DNA of 57,909 nucleotides from assembly GCA_946566955.1 (NCBI GenBank), contig CAMNXD010000007.1, positions 1 through 57,909 on the forward strand, given 5' to 3'. Shown piece by piece: positions 15,964 to 24,782 of the stretch. The position numbers and the translations under genes are program-made. Every line of letters begins with the position of its first letter. Position 1 is the first letter of the stretch. This stretch comes from an uncultured Clostridia bacterium (GTDB lineage Bacteria; Bacillota; Clostridia; Oscillospirales; Acutalibacteraceae). Under the pieces are notes generated by a model. It saw nothing but the letters and a program-made list of their open reading frames with translations, did no database searches and was not told the origin of the DNA.

Positions 15964-17355
15964 GTGAGAAGTATAAAAGTTAGACTAATAATGCTTTATT
16001 TAATTGTATTATTATTTTTCCTAGGTTTGGGATTTTTTAGCTATGAGCTGATTATCAAAAGCGAAAAATGGGTATTTTCGTCTGTCAATAGGCATTTATC
16101 GCAAGGTAGGGTTTCTCAAGGAGAAATTTTAGATAGATTTGGAGAAGTTTTAGCCTGCACACGTAATGGCAAAAGAACTTATCATGAGGATATAAATATT
16201 CGAAAAGCGCTAGTTCATACTGTTGGAGATGGCTCAGTGTTGATACCAACCTCAGTGCAAAGTAGGTATGCCAAAGAGCTTTTCGGCTATAGCCCTATAG
16301 CTGGATTAGGAGCCCCTGAAATTATAAATATGAATAAAAGTATAACTTTAAGCTTGGATAGTAAACTTTGCAGTAAAGTTAGCAGTAGTTTCAAAGATAA
16401 GAAAGGAACCGCTTTAGCGTATAATTATTTAAATGGTGAAATAATTTGTATGGTTAGTCTGCCAAACTACGATGTTGAAAATAAACCGAGCTTTAAAATC
16501 CAAACGGATGATAAACTCGAAGGAATTTATTTAAATAGAGCTCTTTCCTCATCGTATACTCCTGGGTCAGTTTTTAAACTTTTTACCTGTGCTGCAGCTC
16601 TAGACTCAATGGAAGATGTTGAAGCTAAAAAGTTTTTTTGCAGCAAAATCAAAATAGTAGATGGAGAAAAAGTGTCGTGTATGAAGAAGCACGGAAATAT
16701 TAATTTAAAAGACGCTTTATCAAAATCCTGTGATATAGTTTTTTGCGATATTGCCCTAGAGCTAGGTAAAGAAAAAATGATTCAAAAAATGGAAGAAATG
16801 GGGTTTAATAGTTCGATATCTTTTGAAAATTCCAAGCTTTCTCAAAGTGAATATCGTTTAGAAGAAGCGTCGCAAGGAGACCTTGGTTGGTCAGGAATAG
16901 GTCAATATAAAAACACTTTAAACCCTATGCATATGCTAAGGTTTATGGGAGCAATAGCAAATAATGGAGTATGCATAGAACCTCATACTGTAAAGTCTAT
17001 AAATTTAGAAGGTGATGAAGACACTGGTGAAAAATTAGAAGTAAAGACTACTTTAATGCTAAAACCCTCTACTGCTCAGAAAATACGGGAAATGATGAGG
17101 TATACTATGAAAAATCAATATGGAGATAAGATGTTTAGCCCTGCTTTAATGTGTGCAAAAACTGGTACGGCTGAGGTAGGCGAGGGGAAACTCCCACATG
17201 GATGGATGGTAGGTTTTTCGTATGATGCGTCGTTTCCAGTGGCATTTGTAGTAGTGGTTGAAAACGGAGACTTTGGAATAAAATCTGCAGGACCTATTGC
17301 CTCGAATATGATAAAACATTTATATTCTAGTTTTAAAAATGGTAAATATTTTTAA
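15964..17355 (+). CDS. Class B penicillin-binding protein (PbpA-like transpeptidase)
   Basis: A 463-aa peptidoglycan transpeptidase that would pair with the preceding SEDS protein. It has an N-terminal membrane helix (residues about 7-29), a short dimerisation region (EILDRFGEVLA) and a transpeptidase domain. Motifs are SxxK in TPGSVFKLF and KTG in CAKTGTAEVG. The middle SxN motif reads SCD (in LSKSCDIVF), an Asp where Asn is usual. The GTG start is preceded by GGAGG, 13 bases after the FtsW fusion. The length fits compact clostridial/actinobacterial PbpA proteins. Confidence 0.9.
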   Translation: MRSIKVRLIMLYLIVLLFFLGLGFFSYELIIKSEKWVFSSVNRHLSQGRVSQGEILDRFGEVLACTRNGKRTYHEDINIRKALVHTVGDGSVLIPTSVQSRYAKELFGYSPIAGLGAPEIINMNKSITLSLDSKLCSKVSSSFKDKKGTALAYNYLNGEIICMVSLPNYDVENKPSFKIQTDDKLEGIYLNRALSSSYTPGSVFKLFTCAAALDSMEDVEAKKFFCSKIKIVDGEKVSCMKKHGNINLKDALSKSCDIVFCDIALELGKEKMIQKMEEMGFNSSISFENSKLSQSEYRLEEASQGDLGWSGIGQYKNTLNPMHMLRFMGAIANNGVCIEPHTVKSINLEGDEDTGEKLEVKTTLMLKPSTAQKIREMMRYTMKNQYGDKMFSPALMCAKTGTAEVGEGKLPHGWMVGFSYDASFPVAFVVVVENGDFGIKSAGPIASNMIKHLYSSFKNGKYF

Positions 17356-17380
17356 ATTCATAAGATATTATAATTTTTTC

Positions 17381-17407
17381 TTGACTCTAAATTATTTTAG
17401 ATATAAT
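17381..17407 (+). promoter_or_regulatory. Promoter of the ABC exporter pair
   Basis: TTGACT at 17381-17386 and TATAAT at 17402-17407 with a short 15-base spacer; a shifted -35 (TCTTGA at 17379) would give 17 bases. It lies about 55 bases before the ATPase gene. Confidence 0.55.
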
Positions 17408-17462
17408 ATTGTAATAGCTCGTGATAGTAAGAGCAATACATACTTAACTTAGGAGGAAGTTT

Positions 17463-18377
17463 ATGAACGAGTATGTTCTTGAAACAAGCAACCTAACCAA
17501 AATTTATTCCCGGAAAAAAGCTGCAGATAGTTTGGATTTAAAGATACGTAAGGGAGATATTTATGGTTTTATAGGTAAAAATGGTGCTGGCAAAACTACT
17601 GCAATAAAGCTTATTGTAGGTTTAATTAAAGCAAGCGAAGGCTCGATAAAACTTTTTGATAGCGAAAATTTAGCGGAGGGACGTCAAAAAATAGGAGTTG
17701 TTATAGAAAATCCGGCTTATTACCCATATATGAACGCTAAGCAGAACTTAGAGGTTCAAAGACTTATGAAGGGTGTAAAGGATCCTAAAGTAACAGATGA
17801 AATTTTAAATATAGTTGGTCTTAAAGATACGGGAAGAAAAAAAGTTAAGAACTTTTCTCTTGGAATGAAGCAAAGGCTTGGAATAGGTCTAGCGTTAGTA
17901 GGAGACCCGGAGTTCTTGATTCTCGATGAACCAATTAACGGTCTTGACCCAAAAGGTATAAAAGAAATCCGGGATTTAATTATTAAGTTAAATAGAGAAG
18001 CAGGAATTACAGTTCTGATAAGTAGTCATATTTTAGGAGAGCTTTCTAAAATGTGTACTTCCTATGGAGTTATAAGTGAAGGAAAATTAGTTTCCCAGAC
18101 TACAAAAGAAGAGCTCGAGACTTACATCAAGCCTGCAGTAAAATTAAGAGTAAATAATCCCGAAAAGGCTATAGAAGCAATTAAGACTGAACTTGAGATT
18201 TCGGAAATTGAATCTGATGGAAATGATTTATACGTATACGGAGTAGCAGAGCGGTTTTCGGAGCTAACTTCGTGTTTGGAGAAAAATGATATAATAGTTG
18301 AATCAATTTATAATCAACAAGGAAATTACGAAGATTACTTTATTAATCTTATGGAAGGAGGAAAAAACAATGGTTAA
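17463..18377 (+). CDS. ABC transporter ATP-binding protein (BcrA/lantibiotic-immunity type)
   Basis: A 304-aa ATPase with an ABC domain in residues 1-215: Walker A GKNGAGKTT, signature FSLGMKQRLGIG, Walker B FLILDEPINGLDP. A C-terminal 85-residue extension is typical of DRR/BcrA-type exporters. AGGAGG precedes the ATG, and the 3' end overlaps the permease start. Related pairs protect against bacitracin or lantibiotics or export small hydrophobic molecules, but the substrate cannot be told here. Confidence 0.88.
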   Translation: MNEYVLETSNLTKIYSRKKAADSLDLKIRKGDIYGFIGKNGAGKTTAIKLIVGLIKASEGSIKLFDSENLAEGRQKIGVVIENPAYYPYMNAKQNLEVQRLMKGVKDPKVTDEILNIVGLKDTGRKKVKNFSLGMKQRLGIGLALVGDPEFLILDEPINGLDPKGIKEIRDLIIKLNREAGITVLISSHILGELSKMCTSYGVISEGKLVSQTTKEELETYIKPAVKLRVNNPEKAIEAIKTELEISEIESDGNDLYVYGVAERFSELTSCLEKNDIIVESIYNQQGNYEDYFINLMEGGKNNG

Positions 18378-19140
18378 CTTAATTAAAGCAAGTTTTTATA
18401 AAATATTTAGAATGAAATCCTTTTATATTTGCGGATGCTTAGGAATTGGAGTGGTAATTTTATATTTACTATCCGTAAATTCTCAGCTAGGCGACCTGCC
18501 ACCGGCGCTTTTTGGATATACTGGTGTAAAAGCGTTGATGTATGGCGTAACGGCGGGGAGCTTGTTTTGCACGATATTTATTTCTTTGTTTATACCCAGT
18601 GAATTTTCATTAGGTACTATAAAAAACATGATTTCCAGCGGAAAAAGCAGGTTGTCAATTTACTTTACTAAATTAATAATGGGATTATTTGTTGTTGCAG
18701 CATACACTGTATTACCTGCACTAGTTGCCTTTAGTTTGGGAAGCTTTTTATGGGGCCCCGGTGAACTATCTAGAGGAGATTATCTTAGTCTTATTCGTAT
18801 GGTAGGATTAATCATTCTTGCTGAATTTGCTATGCAGTGTCTCTTTATAATGGTAGGTTTTTTAGTAAGACGCTCTGGAGGAACCGTTGCTATTAACCTT
18901 GTTTCAATTATGGGAACACGAGTTTTCATTTTACCATTAATTGATTCTTTAGTTTATAGATGGTTAAAAATAGACTCCTTTAGCAGTGAAAAGTACTGGC
19001 CCTATACGTACTCTGGAGAATTTTTGGCTTTAAATATAAACCAAGAAACACTAGTAACGGGTTTACTCGTTTGCACTGCTGCGATTATAATTTCGTCTCT
19101 TATTGGAGCTTTAACTTTCGTAAAGCGAGATATTAAATAA
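18370..19140 (+). CDS. ABC-2 type permease partner
   Basis: A 256-aa membrane protein with about six hydrophobic segments, starting MVNLIKASFYKIFRMKSFY as in lantibiotic-protection permeases (BcrB/EpiE/SpaE-like). The ATG at 18370 sits eight bases inside the ATPase gene and follows GGAGG at good spacing, so the longer frame upstream is rejected. It forms a heteromer with the preceding ATPase. A terminator follows directly. Confidence 0.82.
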   Translation: MVNLIKASFYKIFRMKSFYICGCLGIGVVILYLLSVNSQLGDLPPALFGYTGVKALMYGVTAGSLFCTIFISLFIPSEFSLGTIKNMISSGKSRLSIYFTKLIMGLFVVAAYTVLPALVAFSLGSFLWGPGELSRGDYLSLIRMVGLIILAEFAMQCLFIMVGFLVRRSGGTVAINLVSIMGTRVFILPLIDSLVYRWLKIDSFSSEKYWPYTYSGEFLALNINQETLVTGLLVCTAAIIISSLIGALTFVKRDIK

Positions 19141-19161
19141 GCAAGATTTAAGAAGTATAAG

Positions 19162-19191
19162 CGCTTCCCCTTTTAATTAGGGAAGCGTTTT
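19162..19191 (+). terminator. Rho-independent terminator
   Basis: The 8-bp stem CGCTTCCC/GGGAAGCG is followed by TTTTC, right after the permease gene. Confidence 0.85.
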
Positions 19192-19278
19192 CATGTAAAA
19201 GCTTATAATTATTTACACTAAAATTAAAATAAAATCTTAATTTTTAAATTATAATTTTCAGAAAGTTGGGAGTAATTA

Positions 19279-21369
19279 ATGGTAAAAATCACCGACATGT
19301 TTGGAAGTATGGTTTTCAATGAAAAAGTAATGAAGCAAAAACTTTCATCTAAGGTTTATAACAGTTTAAAAAAAGCCATAGACGAAAATTCTTCAGTAGA
19401 TTCATTAACCGGAGAAATTATTGCGCAAGCTATTAAAGAATGGGCAATCGAAAAGGGAGCAACTCATTTTACTCATTGGTTTCAGCCTATGACTGAAGTT
19501 ACTGCTGAAAAACACAATAGTTTTTTGGAGTTTGATTCAGAAGGTAATGTGGAAATGAATTTTTCTGTTAAAGAACTTATAAAAGGTGAATCAGATGCCT
19601 CAAGTTTCCCGTCAGGAGGTCTAAGAGCAACTTTTGAAGCCCGCGGTTATACTTCTTGGGATCCAACTTCTTATGCATTTGTGAAAAATAAATCTCTTTA
19701 TATCCCCAGCTTTTTTTGTTCTTATAGTGGAGAAGTTTTAGACGAAAAAACGCCACTACTTAAATCTATATACGCTTTAAATAAGCAGTCCTTGAGGATA
19801 CTTAAAATTTTAGGAAATGAAAGTATAAGTAAAGTCACGCCATCTATAGGCGCGGAACAAGAATATTTTTTAATTGATAAGGATGTTTATAAAAAACGCA
19901 AAGACATAGTTTTTTGTGGTAGGACATTGTTTGGCGCTGATCCGGTAAAAGCTCAGGATCTTTCAGATCACTATTTTGGAGCTCTTAAGCCGAGAATTGT
20001 AAGGTTTATGCAGGAAGTTGACGAAGAGCTTTGGAAGCTTGGAATTCCTTCAAAGACTAAACATAATGAGGTTGCTCCTGCGCAGCATGAAGTTGTGCAA
20101 ATTCACACACATTCCAATTTAGCTTCAGACCAAAATCATATTATTATGGAAACTTTAAAAATCGTAGCGGATCGGCATAATTTAGTTTGTTTACTACACG
20201 AAAAACCTTTTAAAGGAATAAATGGAAGTGGCAAGCATAATAATTGGTCTTTAATGACGAATACTGGAGTGAATTTATTAGATCCCGGTACTTCTCCGCG
20301 TGATAATGCTCAATTTTTAATTTTTCTTTGTGCGATGATAAAAGCCGTGGATGAATATGCTGATCTTTTGAGAATATCCGTTTCGTCATATAGCAACGAT
20401 AAAAGACTCGGCGGCCAGGAAGCACCTCCATCGATTATTTCAGTATACTTAGGCGATGAAATAATGGGTATTTTAGAGTCGATAGAAAGAGGAGAAATTT
20501 ATACTCGCCAAGCTAGAAATAATTTTAAAATAGGGCTAAATGTACTTCTTTCGTTTCCGTGTGATACTTCTGATAGAAACCGAACCTCGCCTTTCGCTTT
20601 TACGGGTAATAAATTCGAGTTTAGGATGGTTGGTTCAAGTCAATCGGTTGCATCTCCTAATATGGTTTTAAATACTATTGTTGCAGAGGCTTTAAAAGAA
20701 TTTGCCGATGAGCTGGAAGGGCTTTCTATCCCTTCGGAGCATATTAATGCTTTGCTTGTAAAGACGATTAAAAAGCATAAACGAATAATATTTAGCGGAA
20801 ATAGCTACTCAAAGGACTGGGAAGAAGAAGCTAAACTTAGGGGATTGAATAATTTTAAAAGTTCTATTGAAGCTTTAGAGCATTCTCTTGACGAAAAAAA
20901 TATAAAGCTTTTTGAAACTCATGGTGTGCTTTCGAGAAGAGAGCTAGATTCAAGATATAAAATACACATGGAAAACTACTGTAAAGTTTTGCATATTGAG
21001 TCTAAAACTTTAATTAGTATGGTAAGAGGAGATATTCTTTTTGCAGTCAGCAAATACACCAAAAAGTTAAGCGACGCTGTTATCGCCAAGTCGGAGCTAA
21101 AATGCGATATTTCGGTAGAATATGAACTGAATATGATTAAGCATTTATCTAAGCTTTCCTCATCTCTTTTTAAGAAAATCGAGCAGCTGGAGACTTGCAA
21201 TAAGGAGCTTAAAAAAATAGAGAGTTTAAGTGAGCGAGCGCGAAGGAGCAGTACTGAAGTTTTAACCCTCATGGATGAAACGCGAAAAATCATAGATGAA
21301 ATGGAAAAAAACATGCCTAAAAAATACTGGCCTTATCCCACATATGAAGATATAATTTATAGCGTATAA
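19279..21369 (+). CDS. glnN: Glutamine synthetase type III
   Basis: GSIII makes glutamine from glutamate, ammonia and ATP as a large oligomer. At 696 aa it fits the type III length (about 700) rather than the 440-470 of GSI. Signatures are VTPSIGAEQEYF, HNEVAPAQHEV, the KPFKGINGSGKHNNWS loop and PFAFTGNKFEFRMVGSSQ. It is a single gene between terminators and promoters. No amtB or P-II gene is nearby, so regulation is not visible. Confidence 0.96.
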   Translation: MVKITDMFGSMVFNEKVMKQKLSSKVYNSLKKAIDENSSVDSLTGEIIAQAIKEWAIEKGATHFTHWFQPMTEVTAEKHNSFLEFDSEGNVEMNFSVKELIKGESDASSFPSGGLRATFEARGYTSWDPTSYAFVKNKSLYIPSFFCSYSGEVLDEKTPLLKSIYALNKQSLRILKILGNESISKVTPSIGAEQEYFLIDKDVYKKRKDIVFCGRTLFGADPVKAQDLSDHYFGALKPRIVRFMQEVDEELWKLGIPSKTKHNEVAPAQHEVVQIHTHSNLASDQNHIIMETLKIVADRHNLVCLLHEKPFKGINGSGKHNNWSLMTNTGVNLLDPGTSPRDNAQFLIFLCAMIKAVDEYADLLRISVSSYSNDKRLGGQEAPPSIISVYLGDEIMGILESIERGEIYTRQARNNFKIGLNVLLSFPCDTSDRNRTSPFAFTGNKFEFRMVGSSQSVASPNMVLNTIVAEALKEFADELEGLSIPSEHINALLVKTIKKHKRIIFSGNSYSKDWEEEAKLRGLNNFKSSIEALEHSLDEKNIKLFETHGVLSRRELDSRYKIHMENYCKVLHIESKTLISMVRGDILFAVSKYTKKLSDAVIAKSELKCDISVEYELNMIKHLSKLSSSLFKKIEQLETCNKELKKIESLSERARRSSTEVLTLMDETRKIIDEMEKNMPKKYWPYPTYEDIIYSV

Positions 21370-21411
21370 AGATTAAAGTATAGCTTGAATTTTTTTCAAA
21401 TTGATATTATA

Positions 21412-21440
21412 TTGACTGCCATTAACAGATTAAATATAAT
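21412..21440 (+). promoter_or_regulatory. Sigma-A promoter of greA(-lysS)
   Basis: TTGACT at 21412-21417, 17-base spacer, TATAAT at 21435-21440, giving a leader of about 90 bases before greA. Confidence 0.8.
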
Positions 21441-21471
21441 TACAGTTGGAAAATTTTCACGTACTCTGTCG

Positions 21472-21502
21472 GTGGTTCCTCCCGTAAGTGGGAGGAGAAC
21501 TG
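21472..21502 (+). promoter_or_regulatory. Leader hairpin upstream of greA
   Basis: CCTCCC GTAAGT GGGAGG with outer pairing GTTC/GAAC (one bulge) forms a stable stem-loop in the greA leader. It is not followed by a T run. It may be an mRNA-stabilising or regulatory leader. Confidence 0.5.
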
Positions 21503-21536
21503 ATTAAAGGCTTAATAATTATTTGGAGTGATAAAA

Positions 21537-22010
21537 ATGGCTAAACAAGTTATTCTTACTGAAGAAGGCTTAAAAAATTTAGAAAATGAACTTGAAAACT
21601 TAAAGTCGGTTAGAAGAAAAGAGGTTGCAGAAAAAATAAAGGTCGCGCTTTCCTTTGGAGACCTTTCGGAAAACAGTGAATACGATGAAGCCAAAAACGA
21701 ACAAGCAATAGTTGAAGCAAGAATTCTTGAGATTGAAGCTATGCTAAAAAATGTCAAGGTTATAGATGAGCATGAACTCGGTACAGAAGTAGTTTGCGTT
21801 GGATCGAAGGTAAAGGTAAACGATATGCAATATGACGAAGTACTTGACTATAAAATTGTGGGACCAAGTGAGGCAAATCCTAGAGAAGGAAAAATTTCTG
21901 ATGAATCCCCCGTGGGAGCGGCTCTTCTCGGACACCAAACGGGTGACGTGGTTAAAATAGAAACTCCTGGAGGATTTTGTACTTATAGAGTTATAGAAAT
22001 TTATAAATAA
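21537..22010 (+). CDS. greA: Transcription elongation factor GreA
   Basis: GreA binds the RNA polymerase secondary channel and stimulates cleavage of backtracked RNA. The 157-aa product has the N-terminal coiled coil with the acidic tip [20 protein letters not shown] and a C-terminal FKBP-like domain ending [14 protein letters not shown]. The ATG at 21537 follows TTGGAGTG and matches the usual [12 protein letters not shown] start. lysS follows after 27 bases, probably in one operon. Confidence 0.95.
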   Translation: MAKQVILTEEGLKNLENELENLKSVRRKEVAEKIKVALSFGDLSENSEYDEAKNEQAIVEARILEIEAMLKNVKVIDEHELGTEVVCVGSKVKVNDMQYDEVLDYKIVGPSEANPREGKISDESPVGAALLGHQTGDVVKIETPGGFCTYRVIEIYK

Positions 22011-22037
22011 TAAAAAATTGTACAAGGGGAGATAAAA

Positions 22038-23534
22038 ATGGACGAAGTTTTAAATAACAAGGAAGAAAATTCCAGCAGTGAAATAATGAAAATTCGCCGA
22101 GATAAATTTGAAAAGCTTAAGCAGCAAAGCAAAAATCCCTTTGACGTTACTACCTTTCATAAAAGCTTAAGTTCAAAAGATATAATAAATAATTTTGAAG
22201 AATTTGAAGGAAAAGACGTCAAAATAGCTGGAAGAATAATAAGTAAAAGAGATATGGGCAAAGCCTCTTTTATGGACATATTAGACGGAAACGGAAAAAT
22301 TCAAGTTTATTTGAAAATTAATGATATTGGAGAAGATGAGTTTAAAGAAATTAATTCCTTATGGGATATTGGAGATATAATTGGTGTAGAAGGATTTGTT
22401 TTTAAAACAAGGCGTGGAGAAATATCATTGCATGCTAAAAAGCTAACTTTACTTGCTAAATCTTTTTTGCCACTTCCTGAAAAATTCCACGGACTCCAAA
22501 ATACTGACACAAGGTATCGTCAAAGGTACTTAGATCTTATAGCTTCCCCAGAAGTAAAAGAAGATTTTATAAGCAGAAGTAAGATTATAAAAAGTATAAG
22601 AACCTTTCTTGACTCCAAAAACTTTATTGAAGTTGAAACTCCTATACTAAACGTCATACCCGGGGGAGCAGCTGCGCGGCCTTTTGTAACGCACCATAAT
22701 ACACTCGACATGGACCTTTATTTGCGTATTGCTCCAGAACTTTACCTCAAAAGACTTATCGTAGGTGGTATGGAAAAAGTTTACGAGATAGGAAGACTTT
22801 TTCGAAATGAGGGAATGTCTACAAAACATAATCCGGAATTTACTACTATCGAATTATACGAAGCGTATTCAGACTACAAAGATATGATGACTTTAACCGA
22901 AGAATTAATTAGAAATTGCGCCAGAGCAATTGGAAAGACTGAATTAGTGGATTATCAAGGTGAAAAAATAGACGTTTTTGCTCCATTTGAAAGGCTTACA
23001 ATGATAGACGCTGTTAAAAAGTATACTGGTGAAGATTTCTCAAGCTGTGTTGGAGATAAAGCGAAAGCAGCTTCAATGGCAGCCAAATTAGGTGTGGAAT
23101 GCAAGCCTATGGACCTTTGGGGAGATATCTTAAATAAAATATTTGAAGAAAAAGTAGAAGAAAATTTAATTCAGCCCACCTTTATTTATGATTATCCTGT
23201 GGAGGTTTCTCCTCTTACTAAACGAAAAGCCGAGGCGCCATACCTCGTTGAAAGATTCGAACTTTTCATCACTCGTAGAGAAATTGCCAATGCTTATTCA
23301 GAGCTTAATGACCCTGTTGATCAGCGTGAAAGATTTAGACGTCAAATGGAAATGCGAAATGCAGGTGACGAAGAAGCAAATATGATAGATGAAGATTTTG
23401 TAACTGCTCTTGAATATGGAATGCCTCCTACTGGAGGACTTGGAATTGGAATAGATAGACTTGTAATGCTCCTAACGGACAGTCCATCTATAAGAGACGT
23501 TATAATTTTCCCAACGATGAAGCCAATCAATTAA
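22038..23534 (+). CDS. lysS: Lysyl-tRNA synthetase, class II
   Basis: LysS charges tRNA-Lys. The 498-aa protein has an N-terminal OB-fold anticodon-binding domain (about residues 55-165) and a class II catalytic core. Visible motifs are RYRQRYLDLI, motif 2 RNEGMSTKHNPEFTTIE and motif 3 GGLGIGIDRLVML. GGGGAGA precedes the ATG. A terminator follows at 23570. Confidence 0.96.
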   Translation: MDEVLNNKEENSSSEIMKIRRDKFEKLKQQSKNPFDVTTFHKSLSSKDIINNFEEFEGKDVKIAGRIISKRDMGKASFMDILDGNGKIQVYLKINDIGEDEFKEINSLWDIGDIIGVEGFVFKTRRGEISLHAKKLTLLAKSFLPLPEKFHGLQNTDTRYRQRYLDLIASPEVKEDFISRSKIIKSIRTFLDSKNFIEVETPILNVIPGGAAARPFVTHHNTLDMDLYLRIAPELYLKRLIVGGMEKVYEIGRLFRNEGMSTKHNPEFTTIELYEAYSDYKDMMTLTEELIRNCARAIGKTELVDYQGEKIDVFAPFERLTMIDAVKKYTGEDFSSCVGDKAKAASMAAKLGVECKPMDLWGDILNKIFEEKVEENLIQPTFIYDYPVEVSPLTKRKAEAPYLVERFELFITRREIANAYSELNDPVDQRERFRRQMEMRNAGDEEANMIDEDFVTALEYGMPPTGGLGIGIDRLVMLLTDSPSIRDVIIFPTMKPIN

Positions 23535-23569
23535 ATAAGTCTTTATACGTAAAGCGAATACTAAAAACC

Positions 23570-23600
23570 AACCTGCTGCCTCAAGTGTAGCGGGTTTTTC
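23570..23600 (+). terminator. Rho-independent terminator after lysS
   Basis: An 8-bp stem AACCTGCT/AGCGGGTT (one wobble) followed by TTTTTC. Confidence 0.8.
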
Positions 23601-23936
23601 GGTTTATATAATGCTCTATGTCTTTTATAAAATGAATATGCATTTACTTCAAAAAGATAAAAAGTTATTTTAAGTGTTAAAACGGCTAGAAAAATTTTTG
23701 AAAAAACCTATTAACCTTCACACGACGGCATACTTTATACTGTAATTCCCACTAACATTAAATTGCGAAAAATAAGCGACTATAGCTGCTGGCTTTTCTT
23801 CTGCTAAAGTACTTAAAAATTGGAGCCAAACCTTTACGCTAAAGGCTAATAAATAATTTTTACATATCTAAGTGAAATCGAACCTCTAAGAAGAGTTTAT
23901 ATCTTTTTGGAGGTAGTTTTTTGCTTTTTTCTGATT
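23601..23936. other. Intergenic stretch between convergent lysS and bofA
   Basis: About 335 bases with no supported gene. A minus-strand open stretch at about 23715-23860 reads like protein but has no start codon or ribosome binding site and is preceded by a stop. The end near 23885-23925 contains short inverted repeats that may terminate bofA. Confidence 0.4.
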
Positions 23937-24200
23937 TTAATTAAGTAAAGTATTTAATATAAGTATCGTTCCAACTCCAGGGACTCCTAAAAGCGAGCAG
24001 CAAATGACGACTATTAAATTAAGTGGAATTATTATACCTGTAAAAGGAGAAAGACTTTCAATTATAGCGAGGGTAATGATTCCACTTAGTGACGATTTAA
24101 TTGAGCTTATAAATGAATGTTCATTCTTTAAAATGCGGTGAATTATCCAAAGGATGAATATTATGAGAGGAAAGGATAGTAAATAAAGCTTTAGATTCAT
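23937..24200 (-). CDS. bofA: Pro-sigma-K processing inhibitor BofA family
   Basis: An 87-aa integral membrane protein of the BofA family. In Bacillus, BofA holds the SpoIVFB protease inactive in the outer forespore membrane until late sporulation. Two or three hydrophobic segments are seen, and the C-terminus carries the family-typical GVPGVGTILILNTLL. It directly follows yaaL, the same order as recR-yaaL-bofA in Bacillus, though recR is not here. Confidence 0.85.
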   Translation of the reverse strand: MNLKLYLLSFPLIIFILWIIHRILKNEHSFISSIKSSLSGIITLAIIESLSPFTGIIIPLNLIVVICCSLLGVPGVGTILILNTLLN

Positions 24201-24219
24201 TACTTGAGTTTCTCCTAGC

Positions 24220-24477
24220 TTATTGAGCTTGCACAGGTTTAATTTGACTCATTAAGTATCGGTATCTGGCATTTAGCATTTCACGCTGATGAATACAGGC
24301 TTCAATGAGATTCTCATCTACTTCCATTTGAAACCATATGTTAGTTTTCTCCATTTCTAAGCATACATCTTTAATTTCTTCGGCAATTTTTTGATCAATA
24401 TTAGTATTTTGAGTTTTAAGCTTATTTCTTCTATACATACCCAACTTCTTGATTAAAATTTTAGCTACATTATTCAC
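24220..24477 (-). CDS. yaaL: YaaL-family protein (DUF2508)
   Basis: An 85-aa, soluble, helical protein of the YaaL/DUF2508 family, function unknown. The second half (LIEACIHQREMLNARYRYL) matches the family pattern. It lies 19 bases upstream of bofA on the same strand, the conserved pairing that supports both calls. Confidence 0.8.
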   Translation of the reverse strand: MNNVAKILIKKLGMYRRNKLKTQNTNIDQKIAEEIKDVCLEMEKTNIWFQMEVDENLIEACIHQREMLNARYRYLMSQIKPVQAQ

Positions 24478-24670
24478 TGTAAAATCACTGTCCTTTTTTT
24501 ATATTTCTATGATTAAAGTATTAGATAATATGACTTTATTTATTCTTCTATTCTTGTATATAGAAAAAATTCAGAACTAAATTCTCCTTTCCTAATATAT
24601 TTTATTTATATATAATAAATTGTCAACCTAATAAATTTTAAAATAAGTATATAGCATAAAAAATGTTAGT

Positions 24671-24704
24671 TTAGCTTTACTTCTTAAGCTAAGCTTGGTA
24701 TAAT
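24671..24704 (+). promoter_or_regulatory. feoAB promoter with overlapping palindrome (candidate metal-regulator box)
   Basis: TTTACT (24676-24681), 17-base spacer, TATAAT (24699-24704). A perfect inverted repeat TTAGCTT-N8-AAGCTAA at 24671-24692 covers the -35 region. Its TTAG...CTAA form resembles DtxR/IdeR-type boxes, and a DtxR-like gene closes the operon. The binding is inferred. Confidence 0.6.
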
Positions 24705-24782
24705 ATAAATATATAAAGAATATTAAAAATTATACTACAATTATAAAAGTAAAAAGAAGATAAAAAGGATGTGCGATAGTTA

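Noticed and set aside
23715-23860. Minus-strand open stretch downstream of bofA, possible gene remnant
   Set aside because: Preceded by a stop, without start codon or ribosome binding site, and no family recognised.
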